Below, one piece after another: positions 8,242-16,720 of a DNA stretch of 45,317 nucleotides (position 1 is the first letter of the stretch; every line of letters starts with the position of its first letter). Origin of the DNA: Terriglobia bacterium (GTDB lineage: Bacteria; Acidobacteriota; Terriglobia; Acidiferrales; UBA7541); the NCBI GenBank assembly GCA_020072805.1, contig JAIQGC010000023.1:1-45317 (forward strand), read 5' to 3'. The notes under the pieces are model-generated. The model ran no database searches. It was not told where the DNA came from and saw only the letters and a program-made list of their open reading frames with translations. The position numbers and the translations under genes are program-made.

Positions 8242-9126
8242 ATGGAACGCCGCTTTTACACTCTCGATGTCTTCACCAACACCCGCTTCGAGGGCAATCC
8301 CCTCGCCGTCATCACCGACGGCGACGGCCTCTCCACAACGCACATGCAGGCCATCGCCCGAGAAATGAATCTCGCCGAAACCGTCTTCGTCCAGAAACCT
8401 ACCAACAACCGCGCCCTGGCCCGCCTGCGCATCTTTACCACTCTCGAAGAACTCAAGCTCGCCGGACACCCCGTCATCGGCACCTGGTTCCTCCTTGCCG
8501 AACTCGGCGTGGTCCCCGCCCAGGAAGGCCCCGTGCACATCCTCCAGCAGACCGGCGCCGGCGTCCTCCCCGTCGAAATTTCCTTCCACGACGGCCGCCC
8601 CCAGCGCGTCACCATGACCCAGAAGGAAGCCGCCTTCCGCCCCGCGAAAATTTCCAAGCCCGCCCTCGCCGCCGCCCTGGGTATCTCCGCAAAAGATTTC
8701 CACCCGGATCTCCCGCTCGAATCCGTCTCCACCGGCATCTTCAATCTCATGGTCCCGCTGCGCAACCGCTCCGCTCTCGCCAAAATCGAAACCAACATGA
8801 TCGGCCTGAGAAAATCTCTCCGCGGCTACGGCACCGTGGCCTACTGCTTCGTCCTCGGTCCCGCGAACAATGTCTTCGCCCGCAGCATGGCTCCCTGGGA
8901 ACTCTACGAAGACCCCGCTACCGGCTCCGCCGGCGGCTCCCTCGGCGCCTACCTCGTCCGCCACGGCAAACTCGCTCCCGGCAATTCCCTGCGCATTCTC
9001 CAGGGCGCCGAAATGGGCCGCCCCAGCCACATCTCCGTCGAGGTCGCTCTCAAGGGCAAAAAACTCGTCCCCCGCGTCAGCGGCGCCGCCGTGCGCGTCT
9101 TCGCAGGCACGATCCACACCGCCTGA
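8242..9126 (+). CDS. PhzF-family isomerase/epimerase
   Basis: A 294-residue diaminopimelate-epimerase-fold protein. The start ATG at 8242 gives MERRFYTLDVFTNTRFEGNPLAV, the canonical PhzF N-terminus; the longer reading from 8161 would overlap the cupin and adds an unconserved segment. Glu46 in MNLAETVFV matches the catalytic glutamate of PhzF. The C-terminal EDPATGSAGG motif (substrate carboxylate loop) is intact. The family includes trans-2,3-dihydro-3-hydroxyanthranilate isomerase, but most members act outside phenazine synthesis, and no other phz genes are present. Function here is unknown. A perfect hairpin repeat lies 34 bases after the stop. Confidence 0.9.
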   Translation: MERRFYTLDVFTNTRFEGNPLAVITDGDGLSTTHMQAIAREMNLAETVFVQKPTNNRALARLRIFTTLEELKLAGHPVIGTWFLLAELGVVPAQEGPVHILQQTGAGVLPVEISFHDGRPQRVTMTQKEAAFRPAKISKPALAAALGISAKDFHPDLPLESVSTGIFNLMVPLRNRSALAKIETNMIGLRKSLRGYGTVAYCFVLGPANNVFARSMAPWELYEDPATGSAGGSLGAYLVRHGKLAPGNSLRILQGAEMGRPSHISVEVALKGKKLVPRVSGAAVRVFAGTIHTA

Positions 9127-9160
9127 CCCCGTTTGAATTTTGCGGCGGCCCTATTCCGTG

Positions 9161-9182
9161 GCACAGCCATTCCTGGCTGTGC
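9161..9182. repeat. Dispersed hairpin repeat, copy 1
   Basis: GCACAGCCA (9161-9169), TTCC, TGGCTGTGC (9174-9182): perfect 9-bp arms with a 4-base loop, 34 bases after the PhzF stop. The same arms recur at 18552-18573, also just after a gene end. There is no T-run, so it looks like a REP-type element rather than an intrinsic terminator. Confidence 0.75.
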
Positions 9183-9222
9183 GCCTTTCTTCCCCGCCTG
9201 CTACCACCGGCCCGCACGCACC

Positions 9223-9258
9223 AAAAAAAAGGGCCGCCCCGGTTCCCCGGAACGGTCC
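9223..9258 (-). terminator. Intrinsic terminator of the charged-repeat protein gene
   Basis: On the - strand the stem pairs 9253-9258 with 9231-9236 (6 bp including one G-U), then a 2x2 internal loop, then 4 bp (9247-9250 with 9239-9242) closed by a four-base loop. Eight consecutive T residues (9230-9223) follow directly. It sits 33 bases after the stop of the gene at 9291-9749. Confidence 0.8.
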
Positions 9259-9290
9259 TCCTCGTTTCTCGATCTTCTTCTTCCCGGATC

Positions 9291-9749
9291 TTAGTGTTTG
9301 TCCTCTTCCTTCTTCTCCTGCCGAACCTCGCGCCGGTCCTTGTTCACGTCCCGCTGCGCCCCGTTCCGCTTGCGCCGGTCCTGCCGCAGCCCTTTCTTGT
9401 CCTGGTGCAAATCCTTCACGTCCGCACGGCGCTCGCGCTGATCCTTATGCAGTTCCCTGCGCTCCTGCTGCACGCCCTTCTTGTCTCCCTCGCGCCGCTC
9501 TTTTCGAATCTCTTTCCTGTCGTTGCGCACTTCGCGGTTATCCTGCCGGACTTCGCGCCGGTCCTGGCGCACCTCGCGCTTATCCTGGTTCACCGTCCGC
9601 TGGTCCGCGTTGCGCTCCTTCCGGTCCTGGTGGAGATCCTGCTTTGCCTCCCCGGGCTTCTCCGGTTCCTGCGCCGCGGCTCCGCAGGCCAGCAGGCCCG
9701 CCAGCGCGATTCCCAATAGGCTCCCACGTGCGATTTTTTCGAAAGTCAT
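9291..9749 (-). CDS. Secreted protein of charged (R/K)-(Q/N/D) heptad repeats
   Basis: I do not recognise a family. The 152-residue protein has a signal peptide (residues 1 to about 26, hydrophobic LLGIALAGLLACGAAAQ). A Cys at 22 could be a lipidation site, since LLAC fits a lipobox. The rest is almost entirely Arg, Lys, Asp, Glu, Gln and Asn, in an approximate seven-residue repeat resembling RQDRREV. At least five good copies lie between about residues 50 and 85, with weaker ones beyond. No hydrophobic heptad core is visible, so it may be a single charged helix rather than a coiled coil. The start ATG has AAGGAG about 9 bases upstream. It has its own intrinsic terminator and is probably monocistronic. 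An envelope-associated nucleic-acid, phosphate or metal interaction is possible but unproven. Confidence 0.75.
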   Translation of the reverse strand: MTFEKIARGSLLGIALAGLLACGAAAQEPEKPGEAKQDLHQDRKERNADQRTVNQDKREVRQDRREVRQDNREVRNDRKEIRKERREGDKKGVQQERRELHKDQRERRADVKDLHQDKKGLRQDRRKRNGAQRDVNKDRREVRQEKKEEDKH

Positions 9750-9837
9750 CTCATCTCTCCTTTATCGTTCCTGGGCTTTTACCACTCTAGGAAATAGAAA
9801 CACGGGGAGGAACGAAAAGTTTCTGCCTTGTTTATAG

Positions 9838-9861
9838 AAAAAAACCTGTACGGACGTACAG
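9838..9861 (-). terminator. Intrinsic terminator of the thiolase-ribH-nusB operon
   Basis: On the - strand: CCTGTACG, a 2-base loop region, CGTACAGG (9861-9844), then six T residues (9843-9838). The 8-bp arms are perfect. It begins 18 bases past the nusB stop. Confidence 0.85.
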
Positions 9862-9878
9862 GGAGAAAACCAGCCGCT

Positions 9879-10289
9879 TTACCGCGCCCCCGGCAGGGCC
9901 TTGCGCACCGCGTCCAGAATCCCGTTGATAAACGGCGCCGATTCTTCTCCGGAAAATTTCTTGGCCATCTCGATGGCCTCATTCAGCACCACTTTCGGCG
10001 GCGTTTCCGGCCTGCGCAACTCATAAATCGCCAGCCGCAGAATCGCCCGGTCAATCGCCGCCAGCCGCTCGATTCGCCAGTTTTCCGCGTGCTTCCCGAT
10101 CAGCTCGTCCAGCTCCTTCGCTTCCTTCACCGCGCCTTCGAACAGTTCGTTGGCAAACTTCCTCGTATTGGGCGCCGCCTTGGCCTCGCGCCAGAAAAGC
10201 TCTTCCAGCCGGCTCGGTTCCGCCGGGCTCATGTCCCACTGAAACAGCATCTGCATGGCGAATTCCCGGCTCTTGCTGCGCAGGGACAT
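9879..10289 (-). CDS. nusB: Transcription antitermination factor NusB
   Basis: A 136-residue all-helical RNA-binding protein that, with NusE (S10), binds boxA RNA and supports rRNA antitermination. The N-terminus (SLRSKSREFAMQMLFQWD) matches the conserved Arg-rich first helix of NusB. The WRIERLAAIDRAILRLAIYEL core and the PKVVLNEAIEMAKKF and FINGILDAV segments are diagnostic. The ATG at 10289 lies one base after the ribH stop. The ribH-nusB pair is widespread in bacteria. It is the last gene before the terminator at 9838-9861. Confidence 0.96.
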   Translation of the reverse strand: MSLRSKSREFAMQMLFQWDMSPAEPSRLEELFWREAKAAPNTRKFANELFEGAVKEAKELDELIGKHAENWRIERLAAIDRAILRLAIYELRRPETPPKVVLNEAIEMAKKFSGEESAPFINGILDAVRKALPGAR

Positions 10290-10290
10290 A

Positions 10291-10818
10291 TCAGCGCCGG
10301 GCTTTCTTCGCCGCGCCGCGCTGGCCCGATTGCTTGCCCGCCAGTTTATGGGACAGATGGGCCATCTCGATCGCCGCCAGCCCCGCCTCGAATCCCTTGT
10401 TTCCGCCCTTCAGCCCCGCGCGGTCAATGGCCTGCTCCAGCGTATCGCACGTCAGCACGCAGAAAATCACCGGCACCCCCGTATCCATCTGCGCCAGTTG
10501 CAAGCCCCGCGCCGTTTCCGAGCACACGTAGTCATAGTGCGAAGTCTCTCCGCGCAGCACGCACCCGATCGCGATCACCGCGTCCGTCTGCCCCGCCTGC
10601 GCCAGCTTCTTCGCCGCCAAAGGCAATTCAAACGCTCCTGGCACGTGCAGCACTCGCACCTGCTTGTCCGTGGCGCCCGCGCGCTCCAGCGCATCCAGCG
10701 CTCCCGCCAGCAGCCGCTCCGTAATGAAACTGTTGAAGCGGCTCACCACCACGGCAAAGCGCAGTCCTTCCGCTTTCAGCTCGCCGCTCAATTTTCCCGG
10801 TTGCAACTTGGTGGACAT
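10291..10818 (-). CDS. ribH: 6,7-dimethyl-8-ribityllumazine synthase
   Basis: Catalyses the penultimate riboflavin step, condensing 5-amino-6-ribitylamino-uracil with 3,4-dihydroxy-2-butanone 4-phosphate. The 175-residue protein contains VSRFNSFITERLLAGAL (substrate Phe-Asn), VPGAFELPLAAKK, GCVLRGETSHYDYVC with the catalytic His, and GLKGGNKGFEAG. A roughly 15-residue basic C-terminal tail (KQSGQRGAAKKARR) extends past the usual end. It lies 12 bp after the crotonase and directly precedes nusB. No other riboflavin gene is in the window. Confidence 0.96.
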   Translation of the reverse strand: MSTKLQPGKLSGELKAEGLRFAVVVSRFNSFITERLLAGALDALERAGATDKQVRVLHVPGAFELPLAAKKLAQAGQTDAVIAIGCVLRGETSHYDYVCSETARGLQLAQMDTGVPVIFCVLTCDTLEQAIDRAGLKGGNKGFEAGLAAIEMAHLSHKLAGKQSGQRGAAKKARR

Positions 10819-10830
10819 AAAGAAAAAACT

Positions 10831-11613
10831 TCAGCGCCCCTTGAATTCCGCCGCGCGCTTCTCCAAAAACGCCTTGGTCCCCTCGCGCATGTCTTCGGTC
10901 GCGCAGCACAGCCCGAACAGCGTCGCCTCCAGGAACAGCCCTTCTTCCTGCGGCATCTCCAGACCGCGCTCGGTCGCTTCCATCGTGTATTTCACCGCCA
11001 GCGGCGCCTTCTCGATGATTTTCTTGGCCATCGCTTCCGCCGCCGGCAGCAGTTCCGCCGCCTCGTATACGTGATTCACCAGCCCGATTCGCAGCGCCTC
11101 TTCCGCCGTGATCATCTCCCCCGTCAGATTCAGCTCGTGGGCCATGCCTTTTCCGCACAGTCGCGCCAGCCGCTGCGTCCCGCCATAGCCCGGAATAATC
11201 CCCAGCTTCACTTCCGGCTGCCCCATCTTCGCGTTCTTGCTGGCCAGGCGGATCGAGCAGGCCATCGCCAGTTCGCACCCGCCGCCCAGCGCGAATCCGT
11301 TGATCGCGCAGATCGATGGCTTGCCCATCGTCTCCAACAGGCGCACGACCGCCTGCCCGTTGCGCGAAAACTCCTTGCCGGCGACCGGCGTCTGCGTGGC
11401 CAGTACGCTGATGTCCGCCCCGGCCACGAACGCCTTTTCACCCGCGCCCGTCAGGATCAGCACCCGCACCGCGGCGTCTTCCCGCGCATCCACAAACGCC
11501 GCGCGCAGTTCTGCCACTGTCTGCGGGTTCAGTGAGTTCAGCACTTTCGGCCGGTTCACCGTGATCCAGCAGATCCCGTCCTTCTTCTCCACCAGCAAAT
11601 TTTCGTAAGCCAT
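10831..11613 (-). CDS. Enoyl-CoA hydratase (crotonase type)
   Basis: A 260-residue crotonase-fold enzyme, likely hydrating or dehydrating short-chain enoyl/3-hydroxyacyl-CoA. The oxyanion-hole motifs are intact: FVAGADISVL and INGFALGGGCELAMAC, with the first catalytic Glu in GGCELA and the second in GQPEVKLGIIPGYGGTQRL. With the adjacent 3-hydroxyacyl-CoA dehydrogenase and thiolase it completes a three-step acetoacetyl-CoA/crotonyl-CoA module. It could run towards butanoyl-CoA or as beta-oxidation. No acyl-CoA dehydrogenase is adjacent, so direction is not decided. The start ATG at 11613 has a purine-rich AGGGAGAG upstream. Confidence 0.92.
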   Translation of the reverse strand: MAYENLLVEKKDGICWITVNRPKVLNSLNPQTVAELRAAFVDAREDAAVRVLILTGAGEKAFVAGADISVLATQTPVAGKEFSRNGQAVVRLLETMGKPSICAINGFALGGGCELAMACSIRLASKNAKMGQPEVKLGIIPGYGGTQRLARLCGKGMAHELNLTGEMITAEEALRIGLVNHVYEAAELLPAAEAMAKKIIEKAPLAVKYTMEATERGLEMPQEEGLFLEATLFGLCCATEDMREGTKAFLEKRAAEFKGR

Positions 11614-11643
11614 GGCGCTCTCCCTTTCCCCCGCATTTGTAGG

Positions 11644-11663
11644 GGCCAGGCTTTAGCCTGGCC
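11644..11663. repeat. Intergenic hairpin GGCCAGGCT/AGCCTGGCC
   Basis: GGCCAGGCT (11644-11652), TT, AGCCTGGCC (11655-11663): perfect 9-bp arms in the dehydrogenase/crotonase gap inside an operon. The sequence (preceded by TGTAGG) resembles a repeat type I recall from Acidobacteriota intergenic regions. Only this copy was found in the window. Confidence 0.6.
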
Positions 11664-11693
11664 ATTCTTCTGCTCTTATAAATTTCACTCCCG

Positions 11694-12575
11694 CTACAAA
11701 TTCGACGCCTTCGGATTCGTCGGGTCCGCATAATCATAAAATCCCCGCCCCGACTTCCTTCCATTCCATCCCGCCAGCACCATCCGCTTCAACAGCGGCG
11801 GCGGCGCAAAGCGCCTCTCGCGGAACTCGTTGAACATGATGTCGGCGATGTAATACGTCGTATCCAGCCCCACGAAATCCAGCAGCGTGAACGGCCCCAT
11901 CGGATAGCCGCAGCCCAGCTTCATCGAATTATCAATGTCCGTGATGGACCCCGCGCCCTCTTCCAGCGCGCGAATCGCATCCAGCAGATAGGGCACCAGC
12001 AGCCGGTTCACGATGAACCCCGTGCTGTCGCTGGCGCGCACCGGCGTCTTCCCCAGTTTGGCCCCGAATTCCACCATCTCTTCGTACACCGCATCGTCCG
12101 TCGCGATGCTCTTGACCACTTCCACCAGCTTCATCACCGGCACCGGATTGAAAAAGTGCAGCCCCACGAAGCGCTGCGGCCTCTTCGTCGCCGTGGCCAT
12201 CTCGATGATCGTCAGCGAAGAAGTGTTGCTCGCGAAAATCGTCGCCGGCTTGCAGATCCCGTCCAGCGCCGCATACAGCTCCCTCTTCACCGGCAACTGC
12301 TCGATGATGGCCTCGACCACCACGTCGCAGTCCTTGAAATCCTCCAGCTTGGTCGTCCCCGTCAGCCGCCCGCGAATCTCCCCCCGCGCCGCCTCCGTGA
12401 TCGTTCCCTTCTCCACGAGGCGCGCCAGGTTCTTCTCGATCCCCTTCAGCCCCTTGTCCAGCACTTCCTGGCTGACCTCGCGCACCACCGTGGCAAAGCC
12501 CGACTGCGCCGCCACCTGCGCGATGCCCGAGCCCATCAGTCCACAACCCACGACTCCTACCTTTTGTATCGGCAT
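11694..12575 (-). CDS. 3-hydroxybutyryl-CoA dehydrogenase
   Basis: A 293-residue NAD(P)-dependent dehydrogenase converting 3-hydroxyacyl-CoA to 3-oxoacyl-CoA. The Rossmann motif GVVGCGLMGSGIAQVAA starts at residue 7. The catalytic region SNTSSLTI...FVGLHFFNPVPVMKLVEV contains the conserved His-Phe-Phe-Asn-Pro block. The C-terminal domain (FIVNRLLVPYLLDA and GCGYPMGPFTLLDFVGLD) is typical. Length fits the stand-alone Hbd class, without a hydratase fusion. It lies between thiolase (75 bp upstream) and crotonase. Confidence 0.94.
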   Translation of the reverse strand: MPIQKVGVVGCGLMGSGIAQVAAQSGFATVVREVSQEVLDKGLKGIEKNLARLVEKGTITEAARGEIRGRLTGTTKLEDFKDCDVVVEAIIEQLPVKRELYAALDGICKPATIFASNTSSLTIIEMATATKRPQRFVGLHFFNPVPVMKLVEVVKSIATDDAVYEEMVEFGAKLGKTPVRASDSTGFIVNRLLVPYLLDAIRALEEGAGSITDIDNSMKLGCGYPMGPFTLLDFVGLDTTYYIADIMFNEFRERRFAPPPLLKRMVLAGWNGRKSGRGFYDYADPTNPKASNL

Positions 12576-12650
12576 GGGAACCCCCCGAGATTTGAACAGC
12601 CGTTCGAATCCGGCTGCAATGCTAAAGAGTTTAGCAGAATTTGCTGGCCG

Positions 12651-13841
12651 TTAGCTTCCCATCGCTTCCACAATCATGGCGATGCCCTGCCCGCCCCCGA
12701 TGCACGCCGTGGCCAGCCCGTAGCGCATATTGTTGCGCCGCAGCTCATTCAAAACCGTGATCACCAGCCGCGTCCCCGACGCCGCCAGCGGATGCCCCAG
12801 CGCAATCGCCCCGCCGTTCACGTTGGTCTTCTCCCGGTTGAGCCCCAGCACCTTCTCCACCGCCAGGTACTGCGCCGCGAATGCTTCGTTCACTTCCACG
12901 CGGTCTATCTGCCCGATCGTCAATCCCGCCGCTTTCAACGCCGCCTGCGACGACGGCACCGGCCCGATCCCCATGATGCTCGGCTCCACTCCCGCCACTC
13001 CCCAAGACACAATTCTCCCCACCGGCTTCAGCCCCCGCTCCTTCGCCGTCTTCTCCCTCGTCACCACCACCGCCGCCGCTCCGTCCACGATTCCGCTGGC
13101 GTTCCCCGCGGTCACGATCCCGTCCTTGCGAAACGACGGCGGCTGCTTTTCCAGCGACTCCATCGTCGTTTCCGGCCTGCGGTGATCGTCCTCGCTCACC
13201 GTCACCGTCTTCTTCCCTTCCTTCACTTCCACGCTGAATAGCTCTTCCGCAAACCGCCCCGCCTTGTACCCCGCCTCCGCCGCCTGCTGGCTCCGCAGCG
13301 CAAACGCATCCGCATCCTTCCGCGTGATCCCGTGCTGCTGCGCCAGATTCTCCGCCGTGATGGCCATGGGCGCGTTGCAATAGGAATCTGTCAGCCCCGC
13401 CATCAGCGAATCTTCCATCGGGCTGCTTCCCAGCCGCAGTCCGCTCCTCCCTCCGCGCAACACAAACGGCGCCTGCGTCATGTTCTCCATCCCGCCCGCC
13501 AGCACCATCTGCGCTTCGCCCAGCAGCAACCTCTGCGCCGCTTCCACGATCGACTCGATTCCCGACCCGCACAGCCGATTCACCGTCAGCGCCGGCGTCT
13601 CGATCCTCAGGCCCGCCTTCAATCCCACGTGCCGCGCCCCATAAATCGCGTCCGCGCTCGTCTGCATCACGTTGCCCATGATCACGTGATCGAACTCCGC
13701 CGGATTCACACCCGACCGCCGGATCGCTTCCTTCGCCGCGTGCGCCCCCAAATCAATCGCCGAGACGTCCTTGAACGCTCCCGTATACCGCGCCATTGGC
13801 GTGCGCGCTCCGGCAACAATCACTATGTCTGTAGGAAACAT
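12651..13841 (-). CDS. Acetyl-CoA acetyltransferase (thiolase)
   Basis: A 396-residue type II thiolase, probably interconverting acetoacetyl-CoA and two acetyl-CoA. The acyl-enzyme Cys lies in TVNRLCGSGIESI. The second active-site His is in GGAIALGHPLAASGTR, and the second catalytic Cys in TACIGGGQGIAM. All three are intact. AAGAGAGGA precedes the ATG at 13841, and the TPR-protein gene ends 34 bp upstream. It is the second gene of the six-gene - strand operon. Longer-chain 3-ketoacyl-CoA specificity remains possible. Confidence 0.94.
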   Translation of the reverse strand: MFPTDIVIVAGARTPMARYTGAFKDVSAIDLGAHAAKEAIRRSGVNPAEFDHVIMGNVMQTSADAIYGARHVGLKAGLRIETPALTVNRLCGSGIESIVEAAQRLLLGEAQMVLAGGMENMTQAPFVLRGGRSGLRLGSSPMEDSLMAGLTDSYCNAPMAITAENLAQQHGITRKDADAFALRSQQAAEAGYKAGRFAEELFSVEVKEGKKTVTVSEDDHRRPETTMESLEKQPPSFRKDGIVTAGNASGIVDGAAAVVVTREKTAKERGLKPVGRIVSWGVAGVEPSIMGIGPVPSSQAALKAAGLTIGQIDRVEVNEAFAAQYLAVEKVLGLNREKTNVNGGAIALGHPLAASGTRLVITVLNELRRNNMRYGLATACIGGGQGIAMIVEAMGS

Positions 13842-13875
13842 GGGTCCTCTCTTCTCTTTCCAGTTTGATTTTCGA

Positions 13876-16452
13876 TCAAGCCTTTGCGGTTTCCGGCGTC
13901 ACCATCACGTTCCCGCCCTTCTTCCGTGCTTCTTCCAGATACCCCTCCGCGCGGTTGATCAGCTCCGTCACGATGTCCTCGCTCTCGAATTCCAGCCGCG
14001 CCGCCGCCTCCGTGATGGCCGCGCTCACCGTCAGCGCCGCTCCATCCCACGGCGGCTTCACCGTCTGCGCCGTCCTGCGCAGCTTGTCCGCCAGATTCTG
14101 CGCCCCCGCCAGCGTCGTGTCCGGCAGGATGAACGCCAGCGCCCACGCCGTATATTTCACCGCTACGTCGTTCTGCCGAACGATCGGCTGCAGCGTCTTG
14201 GCCAGCTGCTCCAGGTATTTCTCCAGCGTGCCCTCGCCCTGCTGCCGCAGCAGTTCCGCTCCCTTGTCAATCTGCAGGATGGCCATGGACAGCGGCGTCC
14301 CCTGCGTCCGCGCACGGTCCGCTTCCGTCAGCAGGCAGCTCTGGTACGAGCCCCTCCCCAGCAGCCCGCTGCGCTCATCCGCAACTCCCATCCGCCGCAC
14401 CAGCGAGCGCAGCCGCGTATGGCTCACGCTCATCAGCATCTGGTCGCCCACCGCCTGCAAAAAATAAATCTCGTTCGGCTTCCATTCATGCGCCGCCTCG
14501 TGCGCCACCAGCAGCATCGCCGCCGGCTGCTGCGTCTCCCGGTCCGTCAGCGACACTCCCATCGCCGTCGTCAGCCCCAATTCCTTCAGGATTGGGCTCA
14601 CTGCCGCCTCGATGATCAGCCCTCCCAGCCCGTCCGGCGTCGCCTTCTCCACCTGCGAAATCAAAAATACCACCTGCGCCCCGGGCGCCGGCTTCACTCC
14701 CGCCGCGCAGTATTCCGCCGCCATCTCCGGCGCCCGCCCCGGCGCTCCGATCACCGCCAGCGACCTCGTCCCCTTCAGATATTGCCCGATCTCGTTCACC
14801 GCCGTATTCAGCATCGCCCGCGGCGTCTGCTGCCGGAAAATCTTCTGGGTGATCTCCGAAATCTTGCTCAAATCCCGCAGCGTGTCCGCGCTGTACGCTC
14901 CCGCCTTGGCCGCCGGCGCTTCCGCCGCGGCCACCGGCGTCGCCGCGATGGCCACCGCCTCGCCCTTCGCCTTGGGCGCTCCCGCCGGCCACCAGTGCGC
15001 CGCCTCGTACAGATTTCTCAGCCGCTCGCTTCTCTCTTCCTCGCCAGGAAACATCTCCGCAATCCTCTGCAGCCTCTCCATGGCCTTGTTCTGCAGCGAA
15101 TACTGCAGAAAGATCTCCGTCTGCACGATCAGATCCTCGAGCGCCTGCTGCGACGCCGCCGCCGACCCCGGCGCCGGCTTGCTCCCTGTTCCTCGTCCCC
15201 CGCCGCTGCGATCCGGCGACGGCGCCGACACCACCGACCCCTGGCCCAGCCGCGCCGACAGATTCTTGTATTGCCCGTCGTCGATCTTCCCCTTCAGTTG
15301 CGCGAACCGCTCCTGATTCCGGTGATCGTACGCGTCAATATCGATCATCCGCTCCAGGCATTCCTGCGCCTTCTTCGCGTCGCCGCTTTTCAGCGCCAGA
15401 TCAAACAGCACCACCAGCGCTTCAAAATATTTTGATTCCCGGTTCAGCTCGTTATATAGCCCCACCCAGTACTCGATGATCGGCAGCGCTTCCTTGTGCC
15501 CGGCAGCCAGCGCATCCACCCGCGCCGCAAAATCGTTCTGCCTCTTTTCCGCGAACATCTTCTTCTTCATCATCTGCAGCATGTCTACCGTCTTCCCGTA
15601 TTCCTTCCCCGCTGCATACTGCTCCGCCAATTCAAACAGCCGCTCCTCGCCCGCGTTCTTCTCCTTGAATAATTTCTCCAGCACCGCCCGCGCCGTATCC
15701 AGATTTCCCGCTTTCGTCAGCGCGTCCGCGTACGTCTCCAGAAATGCCGCGTCGCTTTCCGCGCTGGCAAAGGACTCCAGCAATTTCGCCGCCTCCACCG
15801 CGTTCCCCGCCTTCAGTTGCGCGTCGGCGTACAGCATCGTCACGCTGCGCTCGCCCGGCGTCAGCTCGTGCGCCCTCCCCAGCAGCCGCACCGCGTCCCC
15901 ATACGCTCCCGCCGTCGAGGACAATTGCCCCGCTCGCAGATACGCTCGCGCCGCGATGGGCTGTTTCCCCAGCCGCTCCGCCACCTCCGCCAGCCGCAGT
16001 TGCCGCGGCAAATCGTCCGGAGCCAGTTGCGCCACGCGCTCCCAGCAGAACATCGCATCCTGCTCGCGCTTTCCCGCCGTGAACGCATCCCCGGCGATTG
16101 TGAACTGCTCGATTGCCTGCGGGATCTTGTTCTGCTTCTGCAATAGATACGCGTACCGCGCCACGCGCTCCGGCGCCTGCAGCCCCGTCCCTTGCAAAAA
16201 CCTCGTATATAACGCCAGCGCCTTGCTCTCGTCCTTCCCCTCCACGAACATATCGAACAGCGCCCCGTAGTAAATCGCCGCATTCCCGGGCTGATTGATG
16301 CGAATGTACAAATCCCCCAGCGCCTGCGTCACTTCCAGGTTTCCCGGAGCGTCCCGCAGCACCTGCTTATACGCCTCGATGGCCTCCTCGGGGCGGTTCT
16401 TCTCCATCGCCTTCTTCGCTTTTTCCAGGTTTTTGCTGATGTCCACGGCCAT
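13876..16452 (-). CDS. TPR-GAF protein with degenerate GGDEF domain
   Basis: An 858-residue cytoplasmic protein; no signal peptide or membrane segment is seen. Residues 1 to about 400 are tetratricopeptide-like helical pairs ([18 protein letters not shown] type). A Ser/Gly/Pro-rich linker follows, then further helices, a GAF-like region (about 540-700), and a C-terminal domain that follows the GGDEF fold. Its [20 protein letters not shown] aligns with the D-x-LTGL-NR start, [11 protein letters not shown] with the metal-binding DxD strand, and [14 protein letters not shown] with the strand after the active site. The GG(D/E)EF signature itself is replaced by YTAWA (about 767-771), so cyclase activity is unlikely. 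It may be a scaffold or nucleotide sensor. It leads the operon containing thiolase, ribH and nusB. Confidence 0.85.
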   Translation of the reverse strand: MAVDISKNLEKAKKAMEKNRPEEAIEAYKQVLRDAPGNLEVTQALGDLYIRINQPGNAAIYYGALFDMFVEGKDESKALALYTRFLQGTGLQAPERVARYAYLLQKQNKIPQAIEQFTIAGDAFTAGKREQDAMFCWERVAQLAPDDLPRQLRLAEVAERLGKQPIAARAYLRAGQLSSTAGAYGDAVRLLGRAHELTPGERSVTMLYADAQLKAGNAVEAAKLLESFASAESDAAFLETYADALTKAGNLDTARAVLEKLFKEKNAGEERLFELAEQYAAGKEYGKTVDMLQMMKKKMFAEKRQNDFAARVDALAAGHKEALPIIEYWVGLYNELNRESKYFEALVVLFDLALKSGDAKKAQECLERMIDIDAYDHRNQERFAQLKGKIDDGQYKNLSARLGQGSVVSAPSPDRSGGGRGTGSKPAPGSAAASQQALEDLIVQTEIFLQYSLQNKAMERLQRIAEMFPGEEERSERLRNLYEAAHWWPAGAPKAKGEAVAIAATPVAAAEAPAAKAGAYSADTLRDLSKISEITQKIFRQQTPRAMLNTAVNEIGQYLKGTRSLAVIGAPGRAPEMAAEYCAAGVKPAPGAQVVFLISQVEKATPDGLGGLIIEAAVSPILKELGLTTAMGVSLTDRETQQPAAMLLVAHEAAHEWKPNEIYFLQAVGDQMLMSVSHTRLRSLVRRMGVADERSGLLGRGSYQSCLLTEADRARTQGTPLSMAILQIDKGAELLRQQGEGTLEKYLEQLAKTLQPIVRQNDVAVKYTAWALAFILPDTTLAGAQNLADKLRRTAQTVKPPWDGAALTVSAAITEAAARLEFESEDIVTELINRAEGYLEEARKKGGNVMVTPETAKA

Positions 16453-16522
16453 GGAAGATGCTTACCTTTGCTGGTCTTTTCCAGCCAAATTCTCGTCTGC
16501 GGCTCTGCCAATACCCCTCAAC

Positions 16523-16550
16523 TATATACCTCCGCCCGCGGCCCGGCCAA
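16523..16550 (-). promoter_or_regulatory. Candidate promoter of the TPR-thiolase operon
   Basis: On the - strand: TTGGCC (16545-16550), a 16-base spacer, TATATA (16523-16528), about 70 bases upstream of the TPR-protein ATG. The -10 stands out in an otherwise GC-rich spacer. The -35 match is moderate. Confidence 0.4.
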
Positions 16551-16720
16551 ATCGCCTCTTTTCTACGTTGGTCTATCCGCCAAGCCTTCCCTTCCTCTCT
16601 TTGCAAATCGAATTTCGCTCCCCGCTCCGGATATGGCAAACTGGACTATTGCAGCTTGCGGTTTCTCCCGGCTGGCCTCTTTCCTGGCCTTCTGGCAGTC
16701 CCGCCCGGCGGAAAGTTTCG

